A stretch of 59,022 nucleotides of DNA from an uncultured Lachnospiraceae bacterium (GCA_949742505.1 CATJPU010000186.1:1-59022); one strand, 5' to 3'. Positions 33,773 to 41,952 are shown, numbered from the stretch's first letter. Made by a program: numbers and translations. Notes: generated by a model from the sequence alone, not told the origin.

Positions 33773-34252
33773 TCAGTCGGATAAATGTTTTTTCAGGATC
33801 TGGTGGAGCGCGGTTCTGTCTGCCGCCCTTTTGATATCTGCCATGACGGCAGCGTCGGAAAACATGCCGACGATTTTCTGCAGGATAGTCAGCTGGTCGT
33901 TGGAGCCGCAGACAGCAAGCAGGAATACGATATTTACCATGACGTCGCGTATACCGTCTCCCATTTCTTTAAAGGCAACTGGTTCATCCAGAACAGCTAC
34001 CAGTACGTGGGGATCTAATACATAGTCCCGCTCTATTGCATGGGGAACGGCTACCTTCATAATATTCGTAGGAAGTCCGGTAGGGTAGATGCGCTCCCTG
34101 CGGATGACAGCGTCGGCGTATCCCGGTTTTACATAGCCTCTTGTCTGCAGCTCCTCCGAGAGGGTATGAAGAAGGCTCTCGGAATCGGCTGCTCTTACAT
34201 TCATGAAGATTAAATCTTCGTCCAGTAAATCTTCGATTTTAAATTTGTTCAT
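33773..34252 (-). CDS. PTS EIIA component, fructose/galactitol (GatA-like) type
   Basis: This 159-residue cytoplasmic protein is a PtsN/GatA-type EIIA domain that passes phosphate from HPr to an EIIB. The phosphorylated histidine is H71 in KVAVPHAIE. AAAAAGGAGATTATT sets the ATG at 34252. It lies upstream of the activator gene on the same strand, with only a short gap, and so may be cotranscribed with it. Its promoter is a -24/-12 sequence at 34295-34311. It is divergent from the matching EIIB and EIIC genes, an unusual split of one PTS. Confidence 0.92.
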   Translation of the reverse strand: MNKFKIEDLLDEDLIFMNVRAADSESLLHTLSEELQTRGYVKPGYADAVIRRERIYPTGLPTNIMKVAVPHAIERDYVLDPHVLVAVLDEPVAFKEMGDGIRDVMVNIVFLLAVCGSNDQLTILQKIVGMFSDAAVMADIKRAADRTALHQILKKHLSD

Positions 34253-34294
34253 AATAATCTCCTTTTTATAAATCTTATTCCTGTATAGATAAAT

Positions 34295-34311
34295 AGCAAA
34301 AACCATGCCAA
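34295..34311 (-). promoter_or_regulatory. Sigma-54 (-24/-12) promoter of EIIA/activator genes
   Basis: On the minus strand the sequence is TTGGCATGGTTTTTGCT, matching the TGGCAYG-N4-TTGCW consensus with GG and GC 12 bases apart. Transcription should start near 34284, about 30 bases before the EIIA start codon. It matches the rightward promoter at 34534 in 15 of 17 positions. Confidence 0.85.
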
Positions 34312-34314
34312 AAA

Positions 34315-34369
34315 GTGTACCTTCCAGGCAACCCTTACGGCCATTCGGCCATTTCACAAGGTATACAGG
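34315..34369. repeat. Dispersed palindromic repeat R1, copy B
   Basis: The unit runs GTGTACCTTCCAGGCAACCC, core GGCCATTCGGCC, then TTTCACAAGGTATACAGG. It lies immediately upstream of the leftward sigma-54 promoter. Confidence 0.8.
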
Positions 34370-34428
34370 AGAAAATAAAACGGAAATATGAAATATCATA
34401 GAACAGAAAAACAATTATTTTCTCCAAT

Positions 34429-34484
34429 CATACACTAATTAAACACTAATCAGGTATGGGAAGATTTGTCAGGGATAGTGTATA
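34429..34484. promoter_or_regulatory. Candidate enhancer (UAS) between the two sigma-54 promoters
   Basis: CATACACTA (34429-34437) and TAGTGTATA (34476-34484) form a dyad with 8 of 9 positions matching, and a third half-site AACACTAAT lies at 34442-34450. It sits roughly midway between the divergent -24/-12 promoters, the expected place for the LevR-like activator to bind. The binding protein is inferred. Confidence 0.5.
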
Positions 34485-34533
34485 CCAGTCCCGGAAAGCC
34501 TGAAAACAGGGAGTTTTCGGCCGGTGCAGAAGG

Positions 34534-34550
34534 TTGGCATGGGATTTGCT
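34534..34550 (+). promoter_or_regulatory. Sigma-54 (-24/-12) promoter of the PTS/aldolase/DhaKL operon
   Basis: TTGGCATGGGATTTGCT is a strong match to the sigma-54 consensus, with GG at 34536-34537 and GC at 34548-34549. The predicted start near 34561 leaves a leader of about 170 bases that includes repeat R1 copy C. The operon it should drive runs to the alcohol dehydrogenase and perhaps into rpoN. Confidence 0.88.
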
Positions 34551-34565
34551 GTAATTATACATTGT

Positions 34566-34603
34566 AAAAGGCCGTATGGCCATTAAGGTGCCCGGAGGGT
34601 ATA
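34566..34603. repeat. Dispersed palindromic repeat R1, half copy C
   Basis: AAAAGGCCGTATGGCC followed by ATTAAGGTGCCCGGAGGGTATA is a half unit of R1. It would lie at the very 5' end of the sigma-54 transcript. Confidence 0.75.
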
Positions 34604-34730
34604 GATATCAGAACTGAACTGTCCGAGAGCATACAGGAAAAGAGTTCCTGGAAGACGGTGGGAATGAATATTCTGGCATATGCAAGGATGGTTCGGCAAA
34701 TTCATTAGAAGAAAGGAGACAAAAGAGGGT

Positions 34731-35024
34731 ATGAAAACAATTATTGTGGCATGCGGAGGAGGAATCGCCACGTCGGCGACAACGGCCGCCAAGATTAACG
34801 GACGTCTGGAAGACATGGGATTAGCAGGAAAGGCAAAGGCGGAGGCAGTAGACATTAAATCATTGGACATGTTTATCAGCAATGCAGATTTGTATGTTTC
34901 CGTTACGCCGATGGCCAGAGGCCAGCAGGAATATCCGATACCGACAGTAAGCGGAATACCGTTTCTGACAGGGATAGGTGCGGATCAGGCTATGCAGCAG
35001 ATCGTGGAACTTCTGAAATTATAG
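34731..35024 (+). CDS. PTS EIIB component, galactitol (GatB-like) type
   Basis: This 97-residue EIIB domain carries the phosphorylated cysteine C8 in IIVACGGGIATS, as in GatB. It receives phosphate from the EIIA encoded divergently and passes it to the sugar on EIIC. GAAAGGAGACAAAAGAGGGT precedes the ATG at 34731. It is the first gene of the operon behind the rightward -24/-12 promoter and is followed by EIIC after 52 bases. Confidence 0.93.
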   Translation: MKTIIVACGGGIATSATTAAKINGRLEDMGLAGKAKAEAVDIKSLDMFISNADLYVSVTPMARGQQEYPIPTVSGIPFLTGIGADQAMQQIVELLKL

Positions 35025-35076
35025 AAGTTCAGGAACTGATTAGAACAAGCAGAAGAGAAAGAAAGGAATAGAGAAT

Positions 35077-36444
35077 ATGGAAGCATTACAGGTTATATTT
35101 CAAAGTATCCTTGATATGGGCGCGGCAGTATTTCTGCCAATCGTTATCTTTATTATTGGACTTGTGGTAGGTTTGAAGCCGGGCAAAGCAGTTTCAGCGG
35201 GACTGACGCTGGGGGTTGCCCTGACCGGTATTAATCTGGTTATTAGTTACATGAGCGAGACAGTAGGCGTTGCGGCGCAGAGCTTTGTGGAAAATACGGG
35301 CGTACAGCTTACAGCGCTGGATATGGGCTGGGCTCCGGCGCTGGGGCTTTGCTGGTCCTGGAAATACGCGTTTGTGATGTTCCCGGTTCAGATTGGCATC
35401 AATGTGCTGATGCTGGTTCTGGGCTGGACAAAGACGCTGAATGTGGATATGTGGAATGTAGCCAATAAGATATTTACCGCGTTTATCGTATCATCCGTTA
35501 CCGGAAATTCTATTATCGGTTTTGCAGTGGCGGTGGCGCAGATTGTTCTGGAATTGAAGAACGCAGATGCGACTAAGAACCAGATTACGGAGCTGACAGG
35601 AGTTCCGGGGGTGTCCATGCCTCATCCGATGTTCCTAAGTAACATTTTCTTCTATCCGTTTGCGAGGCTTTTGGATAAGATTCCATTCTTCCGAAATGAG
35701 CTGAACGCACAGACTTTGAAACAGAAGATTGGTATTTTCGGGGAGAACCATGTACTGGGATTCATCGTTGGAACAATTGTGGGCTTAGTTGGAGGACAGG
35801 GAGTCGGCGCGCTGCTGACCGGTGTGCAGGCGGGTACCGCGCTTACGTTATTCCCCATGGTGTCCAAGTTGTTTATGACAGCCCTGACGCCGATTTCCGA
35901 TGCGGCCAATGAATTTATAAAGAAGAAATTCCCTGGAAGAGAGATGGTAATTGGTCTAGACTGGCCGATTCTCGCAGGAAATCCGGAAATCTGGGTTGCT
36001 ATTATCTTTACAATTCCAGTGGCATTGATTGTTTCTATGGTTCTGCCAGGAAATACGACGCTTCCCTTCGGCAACCTGATGAATGTATGTGTCTGCGCGG
36101 CTGCTTTTGTGGCGTGTAAAGGCAATATGCTGAAGATGATTGTGACTTCATGGATTATGGTTCCTATCCTTTGCTGGTCGGCGTCTGACTTTGCGCCGAT
36201 GCTGACAGAGTTGGCGGTTTCCACCGGTTCTGCGGATATCCTCGTGGAAGGCCAGCAGCTTGCATGGTGGGGAATGGATATTGCAGAAATCCGCTGGATG
36301 ATCGTGGAAGCGCTGAGAGGAAATGTTGTCGGTTTCGGGGTGCTGGCGGCATTTATTGCGCTGGCAGTGTATTATTTCAAATCCCAGAAGAAGGAAGAAC
36401 AGGAAGCGGCTGTACGTATGGGCTGGACTGCAGAAGAGAATTAA
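35077..36444 (+). CDS. PTS EIIC component, galactitol (GatC-like) type
   Basis: This 455-residue membrane permease is the sugar channel of a galactitol-family PTS, with about ten membrane segments and family-typical stretches such as GWAPALGLCWSWKYAF and PVQIGINVL. It takes up a polyol or sugar and phosphorylates it with the EIIB and EIIA encoded alongside. GAAAGGAATAGAGAAT precedes the ATG. GatC-type permeases accept galactitol, arabitol, xylitol and other compounds, so the substrate is not settled by family alone. Confidence 0.93.
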   Translation: MEALQVIFQSILDMGAAVFLPIVIFIIGLVVGLKPGKAVSAGLTLGVALTGINLVISYMSETVGVAAQSFVENTGVQLTALDMGWAPALGLCWSWKYAFVMFPVQIGINVLMLVLGWTKTLNVDMWNVANKIFTAFIVSSVTGNSIIGFAVAVAQIVLELKNADATKNQITELTGVPGVSMPHPMFLSNIFFYPFARLLDKIPFFRNELNAQTLKQKIGIFGENHVLGFIVGTIVGLVGGQGVGALLTGVQAGTALTLFPMVSKLFMTALTPISDAANEFIKKKFPGREMVIGLDWPILAGNPEIWVAIIFTIPVALIVSMVLPGNTTLPFGNLMNVCVCAAAFVACKGNMLKMIVTSWIMVPILCWSASDFAPMLTELAVSTGSADILVEGQQLAWWGMDIAEIRWMIVEALRGNVVGFGVLAAFIALAVYYFKSQKKEEQEAAVRMGWTAEEN

Positions 36445-36579
36445 TATTTGCCCGCGCCTGCGAAGGCTTGCTTCCAGAGGACGGTATAAGGGAATGACTG
36501 CCGTCTGGAATCGGGCCGGAGACAGTCCGCAGGCGGCGGGACAAATTGGATTATGGATGGAAAGAAAGGGAAAGACCTG

Positions 36580-37227
36580 ATGTTAGAAGAATTGAAAAAA
36601 GAAGTGTTACGGGTATCCAGGCTGGCGGAAGAGACGGGACTCTGCCACCATGGGGGCGGCAATTTCAGCCAGATTGACAGAGCGAGAGGGCTGGTGGTAA
36701 TTACGCCCCATGCCGAGTCCCGGTATGATTTTCATGCGGAGGATATGCTGGTCGTTGATTTGGAAGGGAATATTGTGGAAAATAAGAAGAATTTCACACC
36801 CAGCAGCGAGATGCCCATGCATTTGCTGATTTATAAAGAACGGCCGGACGCGGAGGCAGTCTGCCATACCCATGCGCATAATGCGGCGGCCTTTGCTTGT
36901 CTGGGAGTTCCGGTGAAACCGGTAATTTTTGAATCTATGATGTACGGAGGGTATTGTAAGGTGATGCCCTTTGAGGAGCCGGGAAGTATGGAACTGGGCT
37001 GGTCGGCGGTAGAGGGACTTAAGGGAACTTATGCCGCGATTTTGGGGAAACATGGGCTGATTTCTATCGGAGAAACTATCTATGACGCATATCTGAAGAC
37101 GGTCTATGTGGAGGATGTATGCGATGTAAATATCCGGGCGGCGTCGGTAGTGGGATACGAGAATCTGGACTGCCTTACGGATGAACAGATTGTGTATTTC
37201 CGCGACGTATTAGGACTTAAGGCATAA
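36580..37227 (+). CDS. Class II (zinc) aldolase, FucA-like
   Basis: This 215-residue enzyme belongs to the class II aldolase/adducin family that cleaves ketose 1-phosphates such as L-fuculose 1-phosphate to dihydroxyacetone phosphate and an aldehyde. The zinc ligands are visible as CHTHAHNAA and GKHGLIS, with the catalytic glutamate in TPSSEMPMHL. AAAGAAAGGGAAAG places the start at 36580; the in-frame ATG at 36553 has a weaker context. The position between EIIC and DhaK suggests cleavage of the PTS product after oxidation. The exact substrate is unknown. Confidence 0.9.
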   Translation: MLEELKKEVLRVSRLAEETGLCHHGGGNFSQIDRARGLVVITPHAESRYDFHAEDMLVVDLEGNIVENKKNFTPSSEMPMHLLIYKERPDAEAVCHTHAHNAAAFACLGVPVKPVIFESMMYGGYCKVMPFEEPGSMELGWSAVEGLKGTYAAILGKHGLISIGETIYDAYLKTVYVEDVCDVNIRAASVVGYENLDCLTDEQIVYFRDVLGLKA

Positions 37228-37355
37228 AGATAAGTACCGGCATATCCGGTAAAACTCTGTAAAATATGAACGAGCCGGTACACATATTTTAAATAGCGTT
37301 ATGCGGTACTTGGAAGAGGCAGTGTAAAGCAGCCTTGAAAAAAGGGGGCGGATGC

Positions 37356-37589
37356 ATGAAATTAAGATATGCGGCGTGGTACATAGGACTGATTGCAGCT
37401 GTGGCGCTGCTGGCAGCCGGATTTCTCGCGAAAAGCTGGCTGCTCAGTCTGGCGGGATTTGCGGGCGCCCTGATTCTTAGGGCGGCCAATCAATATATCC
37501 CCCTGCCGAAGATTTATCGGGAGTTGGGGATTGATAACAGGATTTTTGAAGGAAGGGCAGAGCAGAAAGATGAAGAAGATAATCAATGA
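37356..37589 (+). CDS. Small membrane protein in the PTS/DhaKL operon
   Basis: This 77-residue protein has two hydrophobic segments (about 6-23 and 27-43) and a charged C-terminal tail ending EQKDEEDNQ. AAAGGGGGCGG precedes the ATG at 37356. It overlaps the dhaK gene by 20 bases, so it is translated in step with the kinase. I do not recognise a family. It could be an accessory of the permease or a membrane anchor for the kinase; there is no direct evidence. Confidence 0.65.
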   Translation: MKLRYAAWYIGLIAAVALLAAGFLAKSWLLSLAGFAGALILRAANQYIPLPKIYRELGIDNRIFEGRAEQKDEEDNQ

Positions 37590-38556
37590 TCCGAATCAGG
37601 TAGTAAGCGACATGCTTGTCGGAATGGAAGCGGTCAGTCCGGAAGTATGCTACGACCGGGAAGGCGAAGTGATTTATCGTAGGAAGAAGATAGAGAAAGT
37701 GGGAATTGTGTCTGGCGGAGGGAGCGGCCATGAACCGGCGCACGCCGGATATGTGGGAACGGGAATGCTGGATGCGGCAGTGGCTGGCAATGTATTTGCA
37801 TCTCCGGATCCGGCGAGGATACTGAAGGGAATCGAACGTGCCGACAGCGGACAGGGCGTGCTGCTGGTTGTTAAGAACTATTCCGGCGATATTATGAACT
37901 TTGAGATGGCGGCAGATTTGGCGGCGGAATTGGATATTCCAGTCAGAAGCGTCATTGTCAGGGATGACGTGGCAGTGAGGGAAAGCACGTACTCTACCGG
38001 AAGGCGGGGAATCGCGGGGACCGTACTGGTACATAAAATCGCAGGAGCAAAGGCTGAGGCAGGCGGAACGTTAGAGGAAGTGGCAGAGCTGGCGCAGAGG
38101 GCGGCGGACAACGTAAGGTCCTTTGGCGTGTCCTTGTCAGGCTGTACCCTGCCAGGAGTGGGCACGCCCGGATTCTCTATCGGGGAAGGACAGATGGAGC
38201 TTGGCATGGGAATCCACGGAGAGCCGGGCATCGAGCAGACGGAGATGAAATCCGCGGCTGAAATCGCGGAGATTATGGTGGAAAAGATAACGGAAGATCT
38301 GGATTATTCCGGGGCTGAAACAGCAGTCGTTGTAAACGGGCTTGGCGGGACGCCGCTGATGGAGCTGTATATTCTGGCGGGGGAGATTGACAGACTAATC
38401 CGGGCAAAGCATATTACGCCGGTAAAATATCTGGTGGGGAATTTTATGACTTCTCTGGAAATGTCCGGGGCGTCCATGTCTATGCTCCGCCTGGACGAAG
38501 AGATGAAAGACTGCCTGAAGCTGCCCTGCAATACGATGGCATGGAAGGAAGGATAG
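37570..38556 (+). CDS. dhaK: Dihydroxyacetone kinase subunit DhaK
   Basis: This 328-residue protein is the substrate-binding subunit of a dihydroxyacetone kinase, which phosphorylates dihydroxyacetone to dihydroxyacetone phosphate. It shows GGGSGHEPAHAGYVG (about 46-60), the NYSGDIMNFEMA segment and GIHGEPGIEQ, which contains the substrate-binding histidine region. The ATG at 37570 lies within the end of the preceding gene with AGCAGAAAG before it. DhaL follows after 4 bases. Related DhaK-type enzymes act on four-carbon ketoses, so the true substrate could be larger. Confidence 0.94.
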   Translation: MKKIINDPNQVVSDMLVGMEAVSPEVCYDREGEVIYRRKKIEKVGIVSGGGSGHEPAHAGYVGTGMLDAAVAGNVFASPDPARILKGIERADSGQGVLLVVKNYSGDIMNFEMAADLAAELDIPVRSVIVRDDVAVRESTYSTGRRGIAGTVLVHKIAGAKAEAGGTLEEVAELAQRAADNVRSFGVSLSGCTLPGVGTPGFSIGEGQMELGMGIHGEPGIEQTEMKSAAEIAEIMVEKITEDLDYSGAETAVVVNGLGGTPLMELYILAGEIDRLIRAKHITPVKYLVGNFMTSLEMSGASMSMLRLDEEMKDCLKLPCNTMAWKEG

Positions 38557-38560
38557 AGCG

Positions 38561-39217
38561 ATGGGATTTCAAATAACACCAGCGGAATATGTGGATTATC
38601 TTATTCTGGCCGGGGAAGAGATTGAAAAGAACGGCGAATATGTGACGGCGTTGGATGCAAAGACAGGAGACGGGGATCACTGGGTCAATTTAAATTCCGG
38701 TTTTCAAAAACTGATTGCTATGCAAAAAGAGCTGAAGGAAATGAAGCTTGCTCCCATGCTGAAAAAGATTGGCATGACGCTGATGTCGGCAATCGGAGGC
38801 TCCTCGGGAGTTCTCTATGGAAGCGGGTATCTGGCCGCGTCGAAAGCGTTAAAGGAGGCGGAGGTACTGGATATTGACACGCTGTATACATTTCTGCAGA
38901 CAGAACTGACCGCCATGATGGAGAGGGGAAAGGCAGAGCCCGGATGGAAGACGATGATAGACAGCCTGTATGAAGCGGCAAAGGCATACCGCGCGGCGAA
39001 AGAAACCGGTCAGGGGGAGCGTCAGATTATCGAAGCCATGAAACGGGGCGCGGAAGAGGGCAGAGACCATACGCGGGAAATGGAAGCGGTGAAGGGACGC
39101 GCCAGCTATCAGGCCAATAAAGGCGTAGGAGAGCTTGATCCGGGGGCAGTGACCATGTGCATGCAGCTGGAGTGCCTGGGCGATTTTATTTTAAATCATA
39201 TCTTATTTGAAGATTAG
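38561..39217 (+). CDS. dhaL: Dihydroxyacetone kinase subunit DhaL
   Basis: This 218-residue subunit carries the ADP/ATP nucleotide and is the partner of DhaK. The Mg-binding aspartates are in LDAKTGDGDHW (about 31-41), and IGGSSGVLYG is the nucleotide loop. GGAAGGATAGAGCG precedes the ATG. No DhaM phosphate-donor gene follows; in PTS-type enzymes DhaM rephosphorylates the ADP on DhaL, so either it lies elsewhere or the pair uses ATP directly. The stop codon falls inside a tandem repeat. Confidence 0.94.
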   Translation: MGFQITPAEYVDYLILAGEEIEKNGEYVTALDAKTGDGDHWVNLNSGFQKLIAMQKELKEMKLAPMLKKIGMTLMSAIGGSSGVLYGSGYLAASKALKEAEVLDIDTLYTFLQTELTAMMERGKAEPGWKTMIDSLYEAAKAYRAAKETGQGERQIIEAMKRGAEEGRDHTREMEAVKGRASYQANKGVGELDPGAVTMCMQLECLGDFILNHILFED

Positions 39218-39300
39218 CAGTTCGATAAGTGTGCATTACCGAACGTTAGCAGTTTGGTAAGTATACTCTACCGAGCGTTAGCAGTTCGCTAAGTTTGAAT
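39214..39300. repeat. Tandem repeat of a 32-base unit, 2.7 copies
   Basis: Units begin at 39214, 39246 and 39278, each starting TTAGCAGTT and continuing (C/T)G-TAAGT; the first two end in CCGA(A/G)CG. The third fades after about 23 bases. It separates dhaL from the dehydrogenase gene. A related stretch CGAACGTTGGCTTTCGCTGA occurs at 50171. Confidence 0.8.
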
Positions 39301-39326
39301 TATTAAAGTGAGGAGAAAGATTGAAA

Positions 39327-40364
39327 ATGAAGAAAGTGAGCTTTTATGCGCCGGAGGATATTCGTGTTGAGGAAGTATCTATACCGGCGCCGGGACCGGG
39401 CGAAGTAGTAGTAAAAAACAAAGTGACCCTGACCTGCGGGACGGATGTGAAGACTTATAAAAGAGGTTACCGCTATGAACCTCCGTTTTCCATGGGGCAT
39501 GAAGCGGCCGGAATCGTGGAGGCAGTAGGAGAAGGCGTAACAAAATTTAAACCCGGCGACCGGGTTGTGGCGCATAACAGCGCTCCCTGCGGGAAATGTT
39601 ATTACTGCAAGAAGGGACTGCAGTCCATGTGTCCGGAGCTGATTCAGAATCAGTTTCAGAATGGGGCTTATGCGCAGTACCAGCTGATTCCGGCTCCCAT
39701 TGCAGAGCAGAATATGTTTCATATGCCGGATTCTATGAGCTATAAGCAGGCCGCTCTGTTAGAGCCGCTCTCCTGCGCCTTATACGGTACGGCCAACGTG
39801 CCGATAGAGCTGGGCGATACGGTATGTGTAAACGGATGCGGGCCGATTGGTCTGATGTTCATCCGCATGTGCTATCTGAGGGGAGCAAGAGTTATTGCCT
39901 GCGATTTGTCGGACGTGCGTCTTGATTTGGCGAAGAAGCTTGGAGCGCAGGAGATTATCAATATTAAGAATGTAGACGACCAGGTCCAGGCAGTGAGAGA
40001 GCTGACAGAAGATGGGAGGGGCGTCGACGCGGCAATCGAAGCGGCGGGTATTCCCGAGGTATGGTCGATTGCCATGAATATGGCGCGTCCCGGCGGATTC
40101 GTATTGTGCTTCGGCGGTACGAAGAAGGGCTTATCCGTTCCGGTGGATACAACGAAACTGCACTATGAGCAGATTACAATCAAGGGTGTATTCCATACGA
40201 CCCCGGTGCATGTGAACGCGGCATTTGAAATGCTGAAAATGAATGCCATTTCCGCGGATGATTTTGTCCAGAATGAGTATAGAATTGAAGATGTTGAAAA
40301 AGCGATTCTGGAACACGCTTCGGGAGTGGTTATCAAGAATGCAATTATTTATCCAGAGGATTAG
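39327..40364 (+). CDS. Zinc-dependent alcohol (polyol-phosphate) dehydrogenase, MDR family
   Basis: This 345-residue enzyme is a medium-chain dehydrogenase of the sorbitol/galactitol-1-phosphate dehydrogenase type. Catalytic zinc ligands are seen in TLTCGTDVKTY and GHEAAG, the structural zinc cysteines in CGKCYYCKKGLQSMC, and a nucleotide-binding fold around VNGCGPIGLMFI. GAGGAGAAAG lies 7 bases before the ATG at 39327; a TTG at 39321 is rejected. As the last enzyme of the operon it probably oxidises the phosphorylated polyol to a ketose phosphate for the aldolase. Confidence 0.93.
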   Translation: MKKVSFYAPEDIRVEEVSIPAPGPGEVVVKNKVTLTCGTDVKTYKRGYRYEPPFSMGHEAAGIVEAVGEGVTKFKPGDRVVAHNSAPCGKCYYCKKGLQSMCPELIQNQFQNGAYAQYQLIPAPIAEQNMFHMPDSMSYKQAALLEPLSCALYGTANVPIELGDTVCVNGCGPIGLMFIRMCYLRGARVIACDLSDVRLDLAKKLGAQEIINIKNVDDQVQAVRELTEDGRGVDAAIEAAGIPEVWSIAMNMARPGGFVLCFGGTKKGLSVPVDTTKLHYEQITIKGVFHTTPVHVNAAFEMLKMNAISADDFVQNEYRIEDVEKAILEHASGVVIKNAIIYPED

Positions 40365-40375
40365 TTCAGGATATA

Positions 40376-40448
40376 TTAGGGGTGCCTGGAAGGTATACCT
40401 TGTGAAACGGCCGAATGGCCATAATGGGATGCCTGGAAGGTATACCCG
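40376..40448. repeat. Dispersed palindromic repeat R1, copy D
   Basis: The core GGCCGAATGGCC is flanked on both sides by the same 16-mer, GCCTGGAAGGTATACC (40384-40399 and 40431-40446). It lies in the leader of rpoN, at the end of the PTS operon. Confidence 0.8.
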
Positions 40449-40528
40449 GACAAAGAGATTTGCAGGAAGCTGTGAATCTCTTTTCTGCATTAGATATGTA
40501 TAATTGGGAAAAGAGGGTGGTGAAGAGC

Positions 40529-41884
40529 ATGGAACTGGAAATGAGGAATGAGATACAGCAAAAACAGGTTTTGTCACAGAAGATGATACAGTCTGTCCGC
40601 ATTCTGGAAATGGGAGCGGATGAAATGGAAAGCTTTTTCAACGATATGGCGGAAAGCAACCCTCTGATTGATTTGGAAAAAGAACTGCCGGACAGCGGGG
40701 AGGATTTCAAGGACAGGCTGGAATGGGAGAGGCAGAACGACTATCAGAGCGGGGACTGGTATTCTTCCGGGAGGGAAGAGGAAAACCGGGAGGAATCTAT
40801 ACCGGGAAATGACGGAATAACGCTGGAAGAATATCTGATGATGCAGCTGATTCCTCTGTGCCGGGGGAAATATAGGAAAGATATCTTCTATTATCTGGTA
40901 AAATCCCTGAACGGGTGGGGATACTTAGATACAGATGCAGGGGGGCTTGCAAAGGAGCTGGGGTTATCTGTGGTTGAGGCTGAAGATTATCTTTTCAAAC
41001 TGCAGTGTTTAGAGCCGGCCGGCATAGGGGCAAGAGATCTGGCAGAGTGCCTGCAGATTCAGTTGATGCGGAGCTATCCGAAAGAACGGCTCGCGCTGCG
41101 GATTGCGGAGGAATGCTTAGAGCTTGTGGGAAAAGGGAAGTTCCAGGCTGCGGCGAAACAGCTTGGGGAGCCGGTGGACGCCGTAAAAGCCGCGGCAGAG
41201 ATAATTGGCCGGTTAAATCCCAAACCGGCCAATGGATTCTCCAATCAGGAAAATCTGCAGTATGTATATCCGGATGTGTTCATCGTTGTCCGTCCAGAGG
41301 GAATTGAAGTCAGAATAAATGATATTTCAGACTCCCGCATGAAAGTCAATCCGTATTATCTGAGGATTTTGGAGGATCCGGCGGCGGAGGAGGAGACCGC
41401 CGCCTATATCAGGAGGAAATTAGAACAGGTAAAGTGGGCGGTCAGATGCGTAGAACAGAGAAAAACAACGTTGGAAAAGGTTGGAAAGGCAATTGCAGAG
41501 TGGCAGAGAGCGTTCTTTGCAGACGGCGGCGGACTTGTACCTATGCGGCTGGAAGATATTGCCGGAGAGACCGGAATGCATCTTTCTACGGTAAGCAGGG
41601 CTGTGAAGAATAAATACGTACAGTGTTCCCGCGGAGTTTATCCGATGGGGAGTTTTTTTGCCGGTACAGTCGGGGAGCATACGCCGGAAGAAGTGAAGAG
41701 ACAGATGAGAGTGATCATAGAGGAAGAGGATAAAAAGAGGCCGAAGAGCGATCAGAAAATTGCCGATGCGTTAGAAAAGAAGGGGATTGCTGTGTCGCGG
41801 AGGACGGTGGCAAAGTACCGGGCGGAGATGGGAATTGCGGGGCAGGGGGGGAGACGTTGTTATGTCAGTACAGAAACAGGCTGA
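40529..41884 (+). CDS. rpoN: RNA polymerase sigma-54 factor
   Basis: This 451-residue protein is sigma-54, which recognises -24/-12 promoters and needs an AAA+ activator. It has the glutamine-rich N-terminal activator region (IQQKQVLSQKMIQSVRILEM, about 7-26), a core-binding domain, a helix-turn-helix with STVSRAVKNKY, and the RpoN box RRTVAKYR near residues 420-427. GAGGGTGG lies 9 bases before the ATG at 40529. The gene is adjacent to a sigma-54 activator and two sigma-54 promoters, making the locus self-contained. Whether it has its own promoter or is read from the PTS operon is not clear. Confidence 0.96.
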   Translation: MELEMRNEIQQKQVLSQKMIQSVRILEMGADEMESFFNDMAESNPLIDLEKELPDSGEDFKDRLEWERQNDYQSGDWYSSGREEENREESIPGNDGITLEEYLMMQLIPLCRGKYRKDIFYYLVKSLNGWGYLDTDAGGLAKELGLSVVEAEDYLFKLQCLEPAGIGARDLAECLQIQLMRSYPKERLALRIAEECLELVGKGKFQAAAKQLGEPVDAVKAAAEIIGRLNPKPANGFSNQENLQYVYPDVFIVVRPEGIEVRINDISDSRMKVNPYYLRILEDPAAEEETAAYIRRKLEQVKWAVRCVEQRKTTLEKVGKAIAEWQRAFFADGGGLVPMRLEDIAGETGMHLSTVSRAVKNKYVQCSRGVYPMGSFFAGTVGEHTPEEVKRQMRVIIEEEDKKRPKSDQKIADALEKKGIAVSRRTVAKYRAEMGIAGQGGRRCYVSTETG

Positions 41885-41952
41885 ACAAATGATTTGTCGG
41901 ATGATAATGTAAGGTATTTGAGTTGGGGCATACCGAAAAGGATACGGAAATC

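Noticed and set aside
39214-39300. Possible CRISPR array
   Set aside because: The units are contiguous with no unique spacers, there are fewer than three full copies, and no cas genes are nearby.
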